DNA of 8,171 nucleotides from DATFFO01 sp035250025 (GCA_035250025.1 DATFFO010000058.1:1-8171); one strand, 5' to 3'; positions 1-6,181 are shown, numbered from the stretch's first letter. Notes: generated by a model not told the origin, from the letters alone. Translations and numbers: made by a program.

Positions 1-96
1 CTCAGGGCCGGTGTTGCAGCAGCCGTCGCGGTAGTAGCCCGTCAGGGGATCGAGGGCGCAGGGCATGAGGGGTTCGCCGAGGACGTTGTTGGCCAT
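1..96 (-). CDS. DUF2237 family protein, N-terminal fragment
   Basis: This is the first 32 codons of a gene that runs off the left edge. Reading from the ATG at 96-94, the fragment contains NNVLGEPLMPC (residues 3-13) and then DPLTGYYRDGCCNTGPE (residues 16-32), which I recognise as the conserved start of the DUF2237 family. These are small proteins of roughly 120 residues with several conserved cysteines; three are visible here (Cys13, Cys26, Cys27). Their biochemical role is not established and I do not assign one. The start is chosen because the family motif begins almost at once after this ATG. Another ATG eight bases upstream is out of frame. No good Shine-Dalgarno sequence precedes the start. 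The gene is divergent from rsmD and shares a 125-base intergenic region with it. The family assignment is from memory of the motif and rests on a short but distinctive stretch. Confidence 0.82.
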   Translation of the reverse strand, partial: MANNVLGEPLMPCALDPLTGYYRDGCCNTGPE

Positions 97-102
97 CGCC
101 CC

Positions 103-130
103 ATGCTGCCATCACTCCCCTGAATGTCCT
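103..130 (-). promoter_or_regulatory. Possible promoter for the DUF2237 gene
   Basis: On the minus strand, AGGACA (130-125) resembles a -35 box. Sixteen bases later CAGCAT (108-103) keeps the A and T at the two most conserved -10 positions. The last T lies seven bases before the A of the ATG, so a transcript from here would begin at or near the start codon. The match is weak and unsupported by any other evidence. Confidence 0.22.
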
Positions 131-187
131 ACCACTTGGCACCATCGTGCTTCCGCCTTCCGGCCTCCGTCTGTGCCCTCGGCCACC

Positions 188-215
188 TTCCGATCTCCGC
201 CTGGCACCGTAGGGT
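188..215 (+). promoter_or_regulatory. Candidate promoter for the rsmD operon
   Basis: TAGGGT at 210-215 fits the actinobacterial -10 pattern TAnnnT. Its last T is exactly seven bases before the A of the rsmD ATG at 222, the spacing expected of a leaderless transcript. Sixteen bases upstream, TTCCGA (188-193) is only a poor -35 match. The same stretch also contains GGGTGAGG (212-219), which could instead act as a Shine-Dalgarno sequence, although it lies very close to the ATG. If that is its role, the promoter must be further upstream. Confidence 0.35.
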
Positions 216-221
216 GAGGCA

Positions 222-797
222 ATGCGGATCATCACCGGCGTTGCCAAGGGCCGCCGCCTGGCCGCCCCCAACACAGACCGCACCCGACCGGCCACCGACC
301 GCGTGCGGGAGGCAGTCTTCTCCTCGATCGGGGGATGGGTGGAAGATGCCGACGTTCTCGACCTTTACGCCGGGTCGGGGTCTTACGGGTTGGAGGCGCT
401 CTCGCGAGGGGCCACCACGGCCACGTTCGTGGAGAAGGGACGCCAGGCCCTGGCGGCGCTGCGGGAGAACGTCACGGTGGTGGGTCTGGGCGGGACGGTG
501 ATCGCTCAGGATGTCGGCGACTTCCTGGCCGCACCCGGGTCGCGCCAGTTCCATCTCGTCTTCATCGACCCCCCTTGGGACCTGAGCACCCCCGTCGTCA
601 GCTCCCAACTGGCATCCGTGGACCTGATGCTGGCTCCTGACGGAGAGGTGGTGGTCAGCCGCCGAGAGGGCGACCTGGAGCCGGTCGCGCCTCCGGGTTG
701 GGCGGTTGCCACCGATCGTCGCTACGGAGACGCCAGAATCTACAGATACGTCAAGGATGAGACCGACATGCCGGAACCCGAGGGAAACGACACATGA
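222..797 (+). CDS. rsmD: 16S rRNA (guanine(966)-N2)-methyltransferase RsmD
   Basis: RsmD uses S-adenosylmethionine to methylate N2 of G966 of 16S rRNA (E. coli numbering) during small-subunit assembly, in the cytoplasm. The 191-residue protein has the family length and hallmarks: an N-terminal RIITGVAKGRRL (residues 2-13), RPATDRVREAVFS (22-34), the SAM-binding motif I LDLYAGSGSYGLEALSRGA (46-64), and the catalytic DPPW (116-119). Motif I reads GSGSYG where I would expect GSGALG, a mild variant inside an otherwise intact motif. The ATG at 222 is supported by the family N-terminus beginning immediately after it. It is the first gene of the long operon, and its TGA overlaps the coaD ATG in an ATGA. 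rsmD directly before coaD is a widespread bacterial arrangement, which supports both calls. Confidence 0.95.
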   Translation: MRIITGVAKGRRLAAPNTDRTRPATDRVREAVFSSIGGWVEDADVLDLYAGSGSYGLEALSRGATTATFVEKGRQALAALRENVTVVGLGGTVIAQDVGDFLAAPGSRQFHLVFIDPPWDLSTPVVSSQLASVDLMLAPDGEVVVSRREGDLEPVAPPGWAVATDRRYGDARIYRYVKDETDMPEPEGNDT

Positions 798-1261
798 CCA
801 CCGCCCTGTGCCCGGGTAGCTTCGACCCGCCGACCAACGGCCACATCGATGTGATCGAGCGGGCGATCGAGATCTTCGACCACGTCGTCGTGGCCGTCGT
901 CGCCAACCCGTCGAAGGAGCCGATGTTCTCGGCGGATGAGCGCAAGGAGTTGATCTCGGAGGCGTTCGCCGACCGGGTCAAGGTCGAGTCCTTCGACGGT
1001 CTCCTGGTCGACTTCGCCCGGTCTGTCGGTGTCGATGTCGTCGTCAAGGGCCTGCGAGCCGTGAGCGATTTCGACTATGAACTGCAGATGGCGCAGATGA
1101 ACCGGACCCTCGCCGGGGTGGAGACCGTCTTCCTGCCCACCAACCCCGAGTGGTCGTACCTTTCCTCGTCCTTGGTTCGTGAAGTTGCCAGACTGGGGGG
1201 CGACTACCGAAGCCTGGTGCCCGCCCACGTGGCATCCGCCCTCGAGGATCGGTTGGCATGA
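794..1261 (+). CDS. coaD: Phosphopantetheine adenylyltransferase CoaD
   Basis: CoaD transfers AMP from ATP to 4'-phosphopantetheine to give dephospho-CoA, the penultimate step of coenzyme A synthesis, as a cytoplasmic hexamer. The 155-residue length is normal. The nucleotidyltransferase signature PGSFDPPTNGH lies at residues 7-17, with TNGH as the (H/T)xGH motif that contacts ATP. KGLRAVSDFDYELQMAQMNR (85-104) is the characteristic substrate-binding helix region, and the late SSSLVRE (124-130) is the second ATP-binding signature (usually ISS(S/T)xxR). A good ribosome-binding sequence, GAGGGA (780-785), lies eight bases before the ATG, and the start codon overlaps the rsmD stop. The stop overlaps the next start (ATGA at 1258-1261), so translation is probably coupled. 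By supplying CoA it links naturally to the lipid genes downstream. Confidence 0.97.
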   Translation: MTTALCPGSFDPPTNGHIDVIERAIEIFDHVVVAVVANPSKEPMFSADERKELISEAFADRVKVESFDGLLVDFARSVGVDVVVKGLRAVSDFDYELQMAQMNRTLAGVETVFLPTNPEWSYLSSSLVREVARLGGDYRSLVPAHVASALEDRLA

Positions 1262-1920
1262 GCGACGACCAGTACGACGATTTCTCCGACGACCCGCTCG
1301 ACGTCCTCGACGTCGGCTTCGATGACGGAGCCGAGGAAGCCGGCGAGGTCGATGACGGGGACGACTACCAGCCGGAGTCGTATCAGACGGTGTCCTCACG
1401 GGCAGTGGTCGCGGCCGCCATCGACGAGCCTCGTCCCCGCTCGTCGGTGGGCGAGCTCCAGGACATGGTCGACGACCTCATCGCTCATCTCCACGAGGCC
1501 AAGACCATGCCGTTGTCGTCGAGCGTGCTCGTCGACCGCGAACAGTTCCTCGTGATGCTGGAGAGGCTCCGGGGCGAGCTCCCCGACGAACTCCGGGCGG
1601 CACGATGGATGGTCAGGGAGCGGGAAGCGTTCATAGCCCGAACCAACGAGAAGGCCCAGGACATCATCGACAAGGCCAAGCTGGAATCAGCCCGCCTCGT
1701 GTCCGAATCCCACATCGTCGCCGAGGCGGTGGAGGAGGCCAACATCCTCGTGCGGCGGGCGGAGGGAGAGTCCCGCCGGGCCCGGCTCGAAGCCGAGGAC
1801 GACATCGAGCGGGGCCTGGAGAGGATCGAGAACCTACTCAGCGAACTCCTGGGCAAGGTCCACTACTCCCGAGAAGAGCTTCACAGGGCGCGGCCGAAGC
1901 CGCCCGAGGTGCCGCTGTGA
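1258..1920 (+). CDS. SepIVA-like (DivIVA-type) coiled-coil septation protein
   Basis: A 220-residue soluble protein in two parts. Residues 1-60 are very rich in Asp and Glu and look disordered. Residues about 62-208 are predicted largely helical and coiled coil, with long runs of alternating charged residues and alanine. LVDREQFLVMLERLRGELP (91-109) followed by ELRAARWMVREREAF (111-125) is the pattern of an actinobacterial family often mislabelled ATP synthase subunit B or cell-division initiation protein. Mycobacterial SepIVA (Rv2927c family), a DivIVA-like protein involved in septation, belongs here and lies next to DUF177 and rnc in that genome, matching this neighbourhood. There is no membrane segment, which argues against a true F0 subunit b. 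GAGGA (1244-1248) lies nine bases before the ATG. The division role is inferred from family and context. Its stop overlaps the next gene's GTG. Confidence 0.78.
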   Translation: MSDDQYDDFSDDPLDVLDVGFDDGAEEAGEVDDGDDYQPESYQTVSSRAVVAAAIDEPRPRSSVGELQDMVDDLIAHLHEAKTMPLSSSVLVDREQFLVMLERLRGELPDELRAARWMVREREAFIARTNEKAQDIIDKAKLESARLVSESHIVAEAVEEANILVRRAEGESRRARLEAEDDIERGLERIENLLSELLGKVHYSREELHRARPKPPEVPL

Positions 1921-2462
1921 CACCACTCCGATTCCTCGTTTCCGATCTGGTCGATCGTCCGGGAGAGCGCCGGGTTGAGACAGGAAAGCTGGAGCTCGAT
2001 CTGAGGGTGGGGGAGTCGCAGGTGACCGGCCCGGCCGCGGTCGAGGTGGTCCTCGAGGGCATCGACGGGGGCGTGATGGCCCGGTTCACTGCTCGCTACC
2101 GCGCCCACCTCGTCTGCAACCGCTGCCTGGTCGAGTGGGATGAGGCCGGGGAGGTATCGGCTGTCCAGGTCTACGAGGAGTCGCCGGACGACGATGGCTA
2201 CGCCCTGGGCCACGATGACACCGTCGACCTCTCGGGACCCGTCCGAGACGAGGTCGCTCTCGCCGTCCCGCTCCGGCCTCTGTGCCGTCCCGACTGCCGG
2301 GGACTTTGCCCGACGTGCGGAAGCGACTTGAATAGAGACCCCTGCCAGGGCCACGACGAGGGCTCCGACTCGCCCTTTGCCGTCCTGGAGGGGTTGTTCG
2401 CCGACCGTTCGTCCGACCAATCGACCGAGCGTTCGTCGGACAGAGACGTTTCCCAATCGTGA
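1917..2462 (+). CDS. DUF177 / YceD family protein
   Basis: A 181-residue DUF177 protein. In E. coli, YceD is implicated in accumulation of 23S rRNA; in most bacteria the gene sits directly before rpmF, as here. Visible features are a beta-rich N-terminal half, the pair CNRC (Cys67, Cys70), and a C-terminal cysteine cluster, Cys123, Cys127, Cys131, Cys134 and Cys143, suggesting metal binding. The last 25 residues or so are rich in Ser, Asp and Arg and look disordered. The reading frame is open far upstream, to about 1605, but that part lies within the coiled-coil gene. I choose GTG 1917: it forms a GTGA overlap with the preceding stop, has GAGG (1906-1909) seven bases upstream, and starts the family sequence TPLRFLVSDL at once. 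Exact function in this organism is unknown. Confidence 0.9.
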   Translation: MTPLRFLVSDLVDRPGERRVETGKLELDLRVGESQVTGPAAVEVVLEGIDGGVMARFTARYRAHLVCNRCLVEWDEAGEVSAVQVYEESPDDDGYALGHDDTVDLSGPVRDEVALAVPLRPLCRPDCRGLCPTCGSDLNRDPCQGHDEGSDSPFAVLEGLFADRSSDQSTERSSDRDVSQS

Positions 2463-2463
2463 T

Positions 2464-2470
2464 GGAGGAG
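2464..2470 (+). promoter_or_regulatory. Strong ribosome-binding site of rpmF
   Basis: GGAGGAG lies eight bases before the rpmF ATG at 2479. It is the closest match to the anti-Shine-Dalgarno consensus among the operon's starts, and this junction is one of the few without a 4-base overlap. Both fit a need for independent, high-level translation of a ribosomal protein within the polycistronic message. Confidence 0.75.
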
Positions 2471-2478
2471 TGCTGCTC

Positions 2479-2655
2479 ATGGCGGTGCCCAAGAAGAAGA
2501 TGTCGCGCAGCCGCACCCGACGCCGCAAGGCGGCGTGGAAGGTCAGCCGTCCGACCATGTCGACCTGCCCGCATTGCAAGGCGACCAAGCTGCCGCATCG
2601 GGCGTGCCCCAACTGTGGCCAGTACAACGGCCGTGAGGTCGTCGAGGTCGAGTAA
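2479..2655 (+). CDS. rpmF: 50S ribosomal protein L32
   Basis: bL32 is a small protein of the large ribosomal subunit. The 58-residue product starts MAVPKKKMSRSRTRRRKAAW, the standard L32 N-terminus, and carries a zinc ribbon of two CxxC pairs, Cys30-Cys33 and Cys43-Cys46, so it is the zinc-binding (C+) form. The length is normal for the family. I choose ATG 2479 over upstream in-frame starts because MAVPKKK is the universal start and GGAGGAG lies eight bases before it. It follows DUF177 by 16 bases, the usual pairing in bacteria. Its TAA stop is followed by one CCC codon and then the TTG start of plsX in the same frame. Confidence 0.97.
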   Translation: MAVPKKKMSRSRTRRRKAAWKVSRPTMSTCPHCKATKLPHRACPNCGQYNGREVVEVE

Positions 2656-2658
2656 CCC

Positions 2659-3624
2659 TTGATCGCCCTCGACGCCATGGGGGGCGACAAGGCCCCCGAT
2701 GAGCTCGTCGCCGGGGCGGTGGCAGCTGCCGATCAGGGCGTCGACGTGGTCATGGTCGGTGACGAGGCGATTCTCAGGGACCTGCTCAGTGATCGACGGT
2801 CCGACATACCGGTCGTGCATGCCACCGAGGTGATCGGAATGGGAGACGACCCGGCTCGGGCCCTGCGGGAGAAGCCGGATGCCTCGGTGTGCGTGGCGGC
2901 GCGAATGGTGAAGTCGGGGGAGGCGGCGGGTTTCGTCTCTGCCGGCTCCACGGGAGCGGCCATGGCGGCCGCCGCCATCCTGGTAGGCCGCGTCCCGGGC
3001 GTCTCCCGACCGTCGATCGCTTCGATCTGGCCCACGTCGCCGCTGCCAACCGTCGTTCTCGACTCGGGCGCCAATCCGGACGTCAAGCCTGGTCACATCC
3101 TCCAGTTCGCCCTCATGGGCACCGTGGCCGCCGAGGTGTTCCTCGGGCTCGAGCATCCCCGGGTGGGTCTCCTCTCCAACGGCGAGGAGAAGGGGAAGGG
3201 TCGCGACCTGGAGCGAGCCGCCTATGCCCTCCTGGCGTCGGCAGATATCGAATTCGTCGGCAACGTCGAGGGCCGCGACGTCGGTTCCGACCGGGCCGAC
3301 GTCATCGTCACCGACGGCTTCACCGGCAACGTCTTCCTCAAGTCGGTGGAAGGAACCGCCCGGATGGTCTTCTCTCTTATCGCGGAATCGGTCGCGGACC
3401 TCCACCCCGACGTCGTTTCGTCTGTGGAGCCGGCCCTGGGCGCCCTTCGTGCCCGGCTGGATCCCGAGTCGTACGGCGGCGGTCACCTTCTGGGGGTCGC
3501 CGGCGTCGTCGTGGTCGCCCACGGCTCTTCAGGCGCCAGATCGATCGCCAACGCCCTGCGCATGGCGAGTGAGGGAGCAGAACACGACCTCGCCGGCCGC
3601 ATCGCTGCCCGGATCGCCGGATGA
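2659..3624 (+). CDS. plsX: Phosphate acyltransferase PlsX
   Basis: PlsX converts acyl-ACP and phosphate into acyl-phosphate, the acyl donor that PlsY uses for the first step of glycerolipid synthesis; it is a peripheral membrane enzyme. At 321 residues it has about the usual length. Landmarks are IALDAMGGDKAP (residues 2-13), SAGSTGA in the first third, LDSGANPDVKP, NGEEKGKG, TDGFTGNVFLKSVEG, and YGGGHLLGVAGVVVVAHGSS near the C-terminus. The start must be TTG 2659: the frame is closed by the rpmF TAA four codons' width earlier, and the first ATG (2677) lies inside the conserved DAMGGD motif. No clear Shine-Dalgarno is seen, so it probably depends on ribosomes finishing rpmF. The stop overlaps the rnc start (ATGA). 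No acpP or fab genes follow, unlike in Firmicutes. Confidence 0.95.
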   Translation: MIALDAMGGDKAPDELVAGAVAAADQGVDVVMVGDEAILRDLLSDRRSDIPVVHATEVIGMGDDPARALREKPDASVCVAARMVKSGEAAGFVSAGSTGAAMAAAAILVGRVPGVSRPSIASIWPTSPLPTVVLDSGANPDVKPGHILQFALMGTVAAEVFLGLEHPRVGLLSNGEEKGKGRDLERAAYALLASADIEFVGNVEGRDVGSDRADVIVTDGFTGNVFLKSVEGTARMVFSLIAESVADLHPDVVSSVEPALGALRARLDPESYGGGHLLGVAGVVVVAHGSSGARSIANALRMASEGAEHDLAGRIAARIAG

Positions 3625-4310
3625 CAGAGCACCTCGCCGAGGTCACATCCCTGGAGCAAAGCCTGGGTCACGTCTTCGCCGACCGCTCCATCCTCGCCGA
3701 AGCCCTCACCCACAGCTCATACGCCTCTGAGAATCCCGGAACGGGCTTCAACGAGCGTTTCGAGTTCCTGGGCGACGCCGTCCTCCAGCTAGCCGTGACG
3801 GAATTCCTCTTCGCCACCTTCCCGCACCTGCCGGAGGGACAGATGGCCAAGATTCGGGCGGGGTCGGTGAGCGGGGCCGACCTGACGGAGACCGCCCGCA
3901 AGCTCGGTCTCGGCGATCACCTGCGGCTCGGACGGGGAGAAGAGGCCTCGGGGGGCAGGGAGAAGGACTCGATCCTGGCCGATGCCATGGAGGCGCTCAT
4001 CGCCGCCGTCCATCTCGACGCCGACTACCCCACGGCGCGACGCGTCATCCTCTCGCTGTGGGAGGAGCGGGTCCGGTCTCGAGCGACAGCCCCGGGACGC
4101 CGCGACTTCAAGACCCGGCTGCAGGAGACGCTGGCAGCGTCAGGGCGCTTCCCCGAGTACGTCGTCGACGCCGCCGGCCCCGACCATGCCCGGCATTTCA
4201 CGGCCGTGGTTCTCGTCGACGGCGCCGAGAAAGGCAAGGGGGAGGGTCGTTCCAAGAAGGAGGCCCAGCAAGCAGCGGCCCATCAGGCCCTCGACGCCCT
4301 CGAGACCTGA
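3621..4310 (+). CDS. rnc: Ribonuclease III
   Basis: RNase III is the homodimeric, Mg2+-dependent endonuclease that cuts double-stranded RNA and processes rRNA precursors and some mRNAs. The 229-residue protein has both domains. The catalytic domain (about 8-150) contains the signature NERFEFLGDAVL (44-55), with acidic residues Glu45, Glu48 and Asp52, and the second catalytic cluster DAMEAL, with Asp121 and Glu124. The double-stranded RNA-binding domain spans about 158-227, from DFKTRLQE to the basic GRSKKEAQQAAAHQAL helix. No key residue is missing. The ATG overlaps the plsX TGA, with no strong ribosome-binding sequence, implying coupling. In many actinobacteria mutM and smc come next; here they are replaced by two lipid genes. 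Confidence 0.97.
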   Translation: MTEHLAEVTSLEQSLGHVFADRSILAEALTHSSYASENPGTGFNERFEFLGDAVLQLAVTEFLFATFPHLPEGQMAKIRAGSVSGADLTETARKLGLGDHLRLGRGEEASGGREKDSILADAMEALIAAVHLDADYPTARRVILSLWEERVRSRATAPGRRDFKTRLQETLAASGRFPEYVVDAAGPDHARHFTAVVLVDGAEKGKGEGRSKKEAQQAAAHQALDALET

Positions 4311-4327
4311 GCCGGCACTCTCACGCC

Positions 4328-5173
4328 GTGGACGACCTCCCCGTTCCGACCACCGCATTCGTCTTCGGGGGCGGTGGTCGTTGGGGGGCGGTGGAGGTGG
4401 GGATGGCCCAGGCGCTGCTGGCGGCGGGAATCCTGCCTGATCTGATCCTGGGGGCTTCGATCGGCGCCCTCAACGGGGCGATGGTCGCCGCCGATCCCAC
4501 TGAATCGGGGGTCCTGCGCCTCAGGAAGGCATGGGAGAGCGTGCAAGAGTCGGGTGTGCTCGCCGCCAAGGCGAGCGACCGGCTGAGGACAGTGGCGCGC
4601 CAGAAGATCTCCACGCACTCCACCGAGGAGATGCGCCGGCTGGTCACCCGAATCCTCCCTACCGACGACTTCGATGATCTCGTCGTCCGATTCGAGTGCG
4701 TGGCGGCATCGATCGAGCGTGCCGCCGAGAAGTGGTTCTCGTCAGGGTCCCTCACCGATGCCATCCTCGCCTCCGCTGCCGTCCCCATGCTCTTCCCGCC
4801 GGTCCTGATCGACGGGGAGTCGTACTACGACGGCGGCCTCGTCAACTCTGTGCCGGTGGACAGAGCTGTCCAACTCGGAGCCAGCGAGATCTATGTCCTC
4901 CAGGTGGGACGCATCGAGCAGCCGCTCCGCCGCCCGGAGCGCCGACACGAGCCGGCCTTGCTTGCCTTCGAGATCGCCCGCCGTCATCGTTTCGCCCGCG
5001 CCCTCGAGACGCTGCCGGAGGGCGTCGAGGTCTACCTCCTTCCCAGCGGCAACCCCCTGAGCTTCGACGACTCTCGACAGCTGCGGTGGCGCGATACGAC
5101 TGACACCAGCCGCCTGATCGAGTCGGCCCGGGAGGCGTCTGAAAGCTACCTGGCCGATCTGGGTCGCCCATGA
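4328..5173 (+). CDS. Patatin-like phospholipase family protein
   Basis: A 281-residue alpha/beta hydrolase of the patatin family, which uses a Ser-Asp dyad to release fatty acids from lipids. The oxyanion-hole loop is GGGGRWG (residues 14-20), the nucleophile elbow is GASIGALNG with Ser44, and the catalytic Asp168 lies in YYDGGLVNSVPV (166-177). All catalytic elements are present, so it is probably active; the substrate is unknown. The reading frame is open back to 4058, but that would overlap rnc by about 250 bases. GTG 4328 puts the glycine-rich loop 13 residues from the N-terminus as usual in the family, and follows the rnc stop by 17 bases. There is no signal peptide, so it acts in the cytoplasm or on the inner membrane face. 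Its stop overlaps the acyltransferase start in an ATGA, suggesting a paired function in membrane lipid turnover. Confidence 0.88.
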   Translation: MDDLPVPTTAFVFGGGGRWGAVEVGMAQALLAAGILPDLILGASIGALNGAMVAADPTESGVLRLRKAWESVQESGVLAAKASDRLRTVARQKISTHSTEEMRRLVTRILPTDDFDDLVVRFECVAASIERAAEKWFSSGSLTDAILASAAVPMLFPPVLIDGESYYDGGLVNSVPVDRAVQLGASEIYVLQVGRIEQPLRRPERRHEPALLAFEIARRHRFARALETLPEGVEVYLLPSGNPLSFDDSRQLRWRDTTDTSRLIESAREASESYLADLGRP

Positions 5174-6174
5174 GACTCCCGCCCCGCTGGATCCGGCGTC
5201 TCCTGTTTGGCCCGATCCTCGTAGGCGTGGTGCTCCTGGGTATCACGTCGCTTCCGGTGTGGGCGATCATTGCCGCCTTCGCCTCGCGGTTCGTCCCAGG
5301 GCGGTGGCGACCCCTTCGACTGGCGTGGTTCGGCCTGGTCTGGTTTGCCTTCGAAGCGGTGGTGCTGGTGGCGTTGTTCGGTCTGTGGGTCTTCACAGGC
5401 TTCGGATGGAGGATGAGGTCCGAGTGGTCCCAGACCGCCCACTACGGCCTGATGGCCTGGTTCCTGGGCCATGTCGTGGGAACCGGGAGACGAACGTTCG
5501 GGCTCACGCTCGACGTGGAGTGGAGTGGAGCCGACTCCATCGACGGCCGGCCTCTTCTGGTCTTCGCCCGCCATGCCGGTCCGGGTGACTCTCTGCTCAT
5601 CGTGGATGCGCTCATGAACTCACTGGGACGACGGCCCCGGGTGGTGCTCAAGGATGTCCTCCAATGGGACCCGGCCATCGACACCTTGTTGAACCGGTTG
5701 CCGAGCCGTTTCATCACGCCTGGAAGCCGGACCGGATCAACCGAGGCGATCCACGACCTGGCGGCCTCGATGGGAGCGACCGACGCTCTCGTCATCTTCC
5801 CGGAAGGCGGCAACTTCACGGCTGCCCGTCGCCGCCGGGCCATCGAGAAGCTGGAGGGCCTGGGCCGCCAGGAGTTCGCCCAACGAGCCCGGGATCTGGA
5901 GTATCTCCTTCCCCCGCAGGTGGGTGGGGTGATCGCCGCCGTGAGCGGCGCCCCGACCTCGATCGTGGGATTGGTGGGCCACGTCGGGCTGGATCACATG
6001 GAGACACCGCTGGACATCTGGGACGGACTCGTGATGGACCGCGTGGTGTACACACGGGTCTGGTTCTCGGAGGCGGGCGACCTTCCGACAGACCGCTCCC
6101 GCCTCGAGGTATGGCTGTTCGATGCCTGGGAAGAGATGGACACCTGGATCACCGCTCACCGCGATCCCCAGTGA
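5170..6174 (+). CDS. PlsC-like lysophospholipid / glycerol-3-phosphate acyltransferase, membrane-anchored
   Basis: A 334-residue protein of the PlsC-like acyltransferase superfamily, whose members move acyl chains from acyl-CoA or acyl-ACP to lysophospholipids or related alcohols. The catalytic HX4D motif is HAGPGD (His135, Asp140), and the acceptor-binding motif FPEGGNF is at 210-216. Two hydrophobic stretches, about residues 11-38 and 49-76, should anchor it in the membrane, with a weaker one near 92-104; classical PlsC is shorter and less hydrophobic at its N-terminus. The residue before the catalytic His is Arg rather than the common Asn. The ATG overlaps the patatin stop (ATGA). With plsX and the lipase upstream, a role in phosphatidic acid synthesis or deacylation-reacylation is likely; the exact acceptor cannot be told from sequence. 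It is the last gene of the operon, seven bases from the convergent RDD gene. Confidence 0.87.
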   Translation: MRLPPRWIRRLLFGPILVGVVLLGITSLPVWAIIAAFASRFVPGRWRPLRLAWFGLVWFAFEAVVLVALFGLWVFTGFGWRMRSEWSQTAHYGLMAWFLGHVVGTGRRTFGLTLDVEWSGADSIDGRPLLVFARHAGPGDSLLIVDALMNSLGRRPRVVLKDVLQWDPAIDTLLNRLPSRFITPGSRTGSTEAIHDLAASMGATDALVIFPEGGNFTAARRRRAIEKLEGLGRQEFAQRARDLEYLLPPQVGGVIAAVSGAPTSIVGLVGHVGLDHMETPLDIWDGLVMDRVVYTRVWFSEAGDLPTDRSRLEVWLFDAWEEMDTWITAHRDPQ

Positions 6175-6181
6175 CGTTCGG

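Larger units (their letters stand above)
97..221. promoter_or_regulatory. Divergent intergenic region between DUF2237 gene and rsmD
   Basis: This 125-base stretch separates two genes that start away from each other, so it should carry a promoter for each. The plus strand is rich in C and T through its middle. I see no convincing long inverted repeat, operator or small gene. Candidate core promoter elements on each side are listed separately. There is no sign of a riboswitch, and the space is too small for most classes. Confidence 0.6.

Noticed and set aside
129..608. Minus-strand open frame across the intergenic region and rsmD
   Set aside because: It overlaps the rsmD coding sequence over most of its length, has no recognisable motif, and would occupy the divergent promoter region.
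1605..1916. Upstream extension of the DUF177 reading frame
   Set aside because: It lies entirely within the SepIVA-like gene, reads as low-complexity sequence, and the family's N-terminus begins at GTG 1917, which has a ribosome-binding sequence and a GTGA overlap.
1258..1920. ATP synthase F0 subunit b
   Set aside because: The protein resembles it only through its coiled coil. It lacks the N-terminal membrane helix and has no other ATP synthase genes nearby.
2656..2658. Possible recoding or programmed readthrough between rpmF and plsX
   Set aside because: The genes are in frame across a single TAA, but no stimulatory structure or recoding context is visible, and separate L32 and PlsX proteins are universal. 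I keep only the junction itself as a finding.
2086..3522. A 478-codon open frame on the minus strand, opposite DUF177, rpmF and plsX
   Set aside because: It lies opposite three confidently identified genes, has low-complexity Arg/Gly/His-rich composition and shows no recognisable domain. Long antisense frames are expected in GC-rich DNA.
4058..4327. Upstream extension of the patatin reading frame into rnc
   Set aside because: It would overlap the double-stranded RNA-binding domain of rnc and adds sequence without family similarity. GTG 4328 gives the normal distance to the glycine-rich loop.
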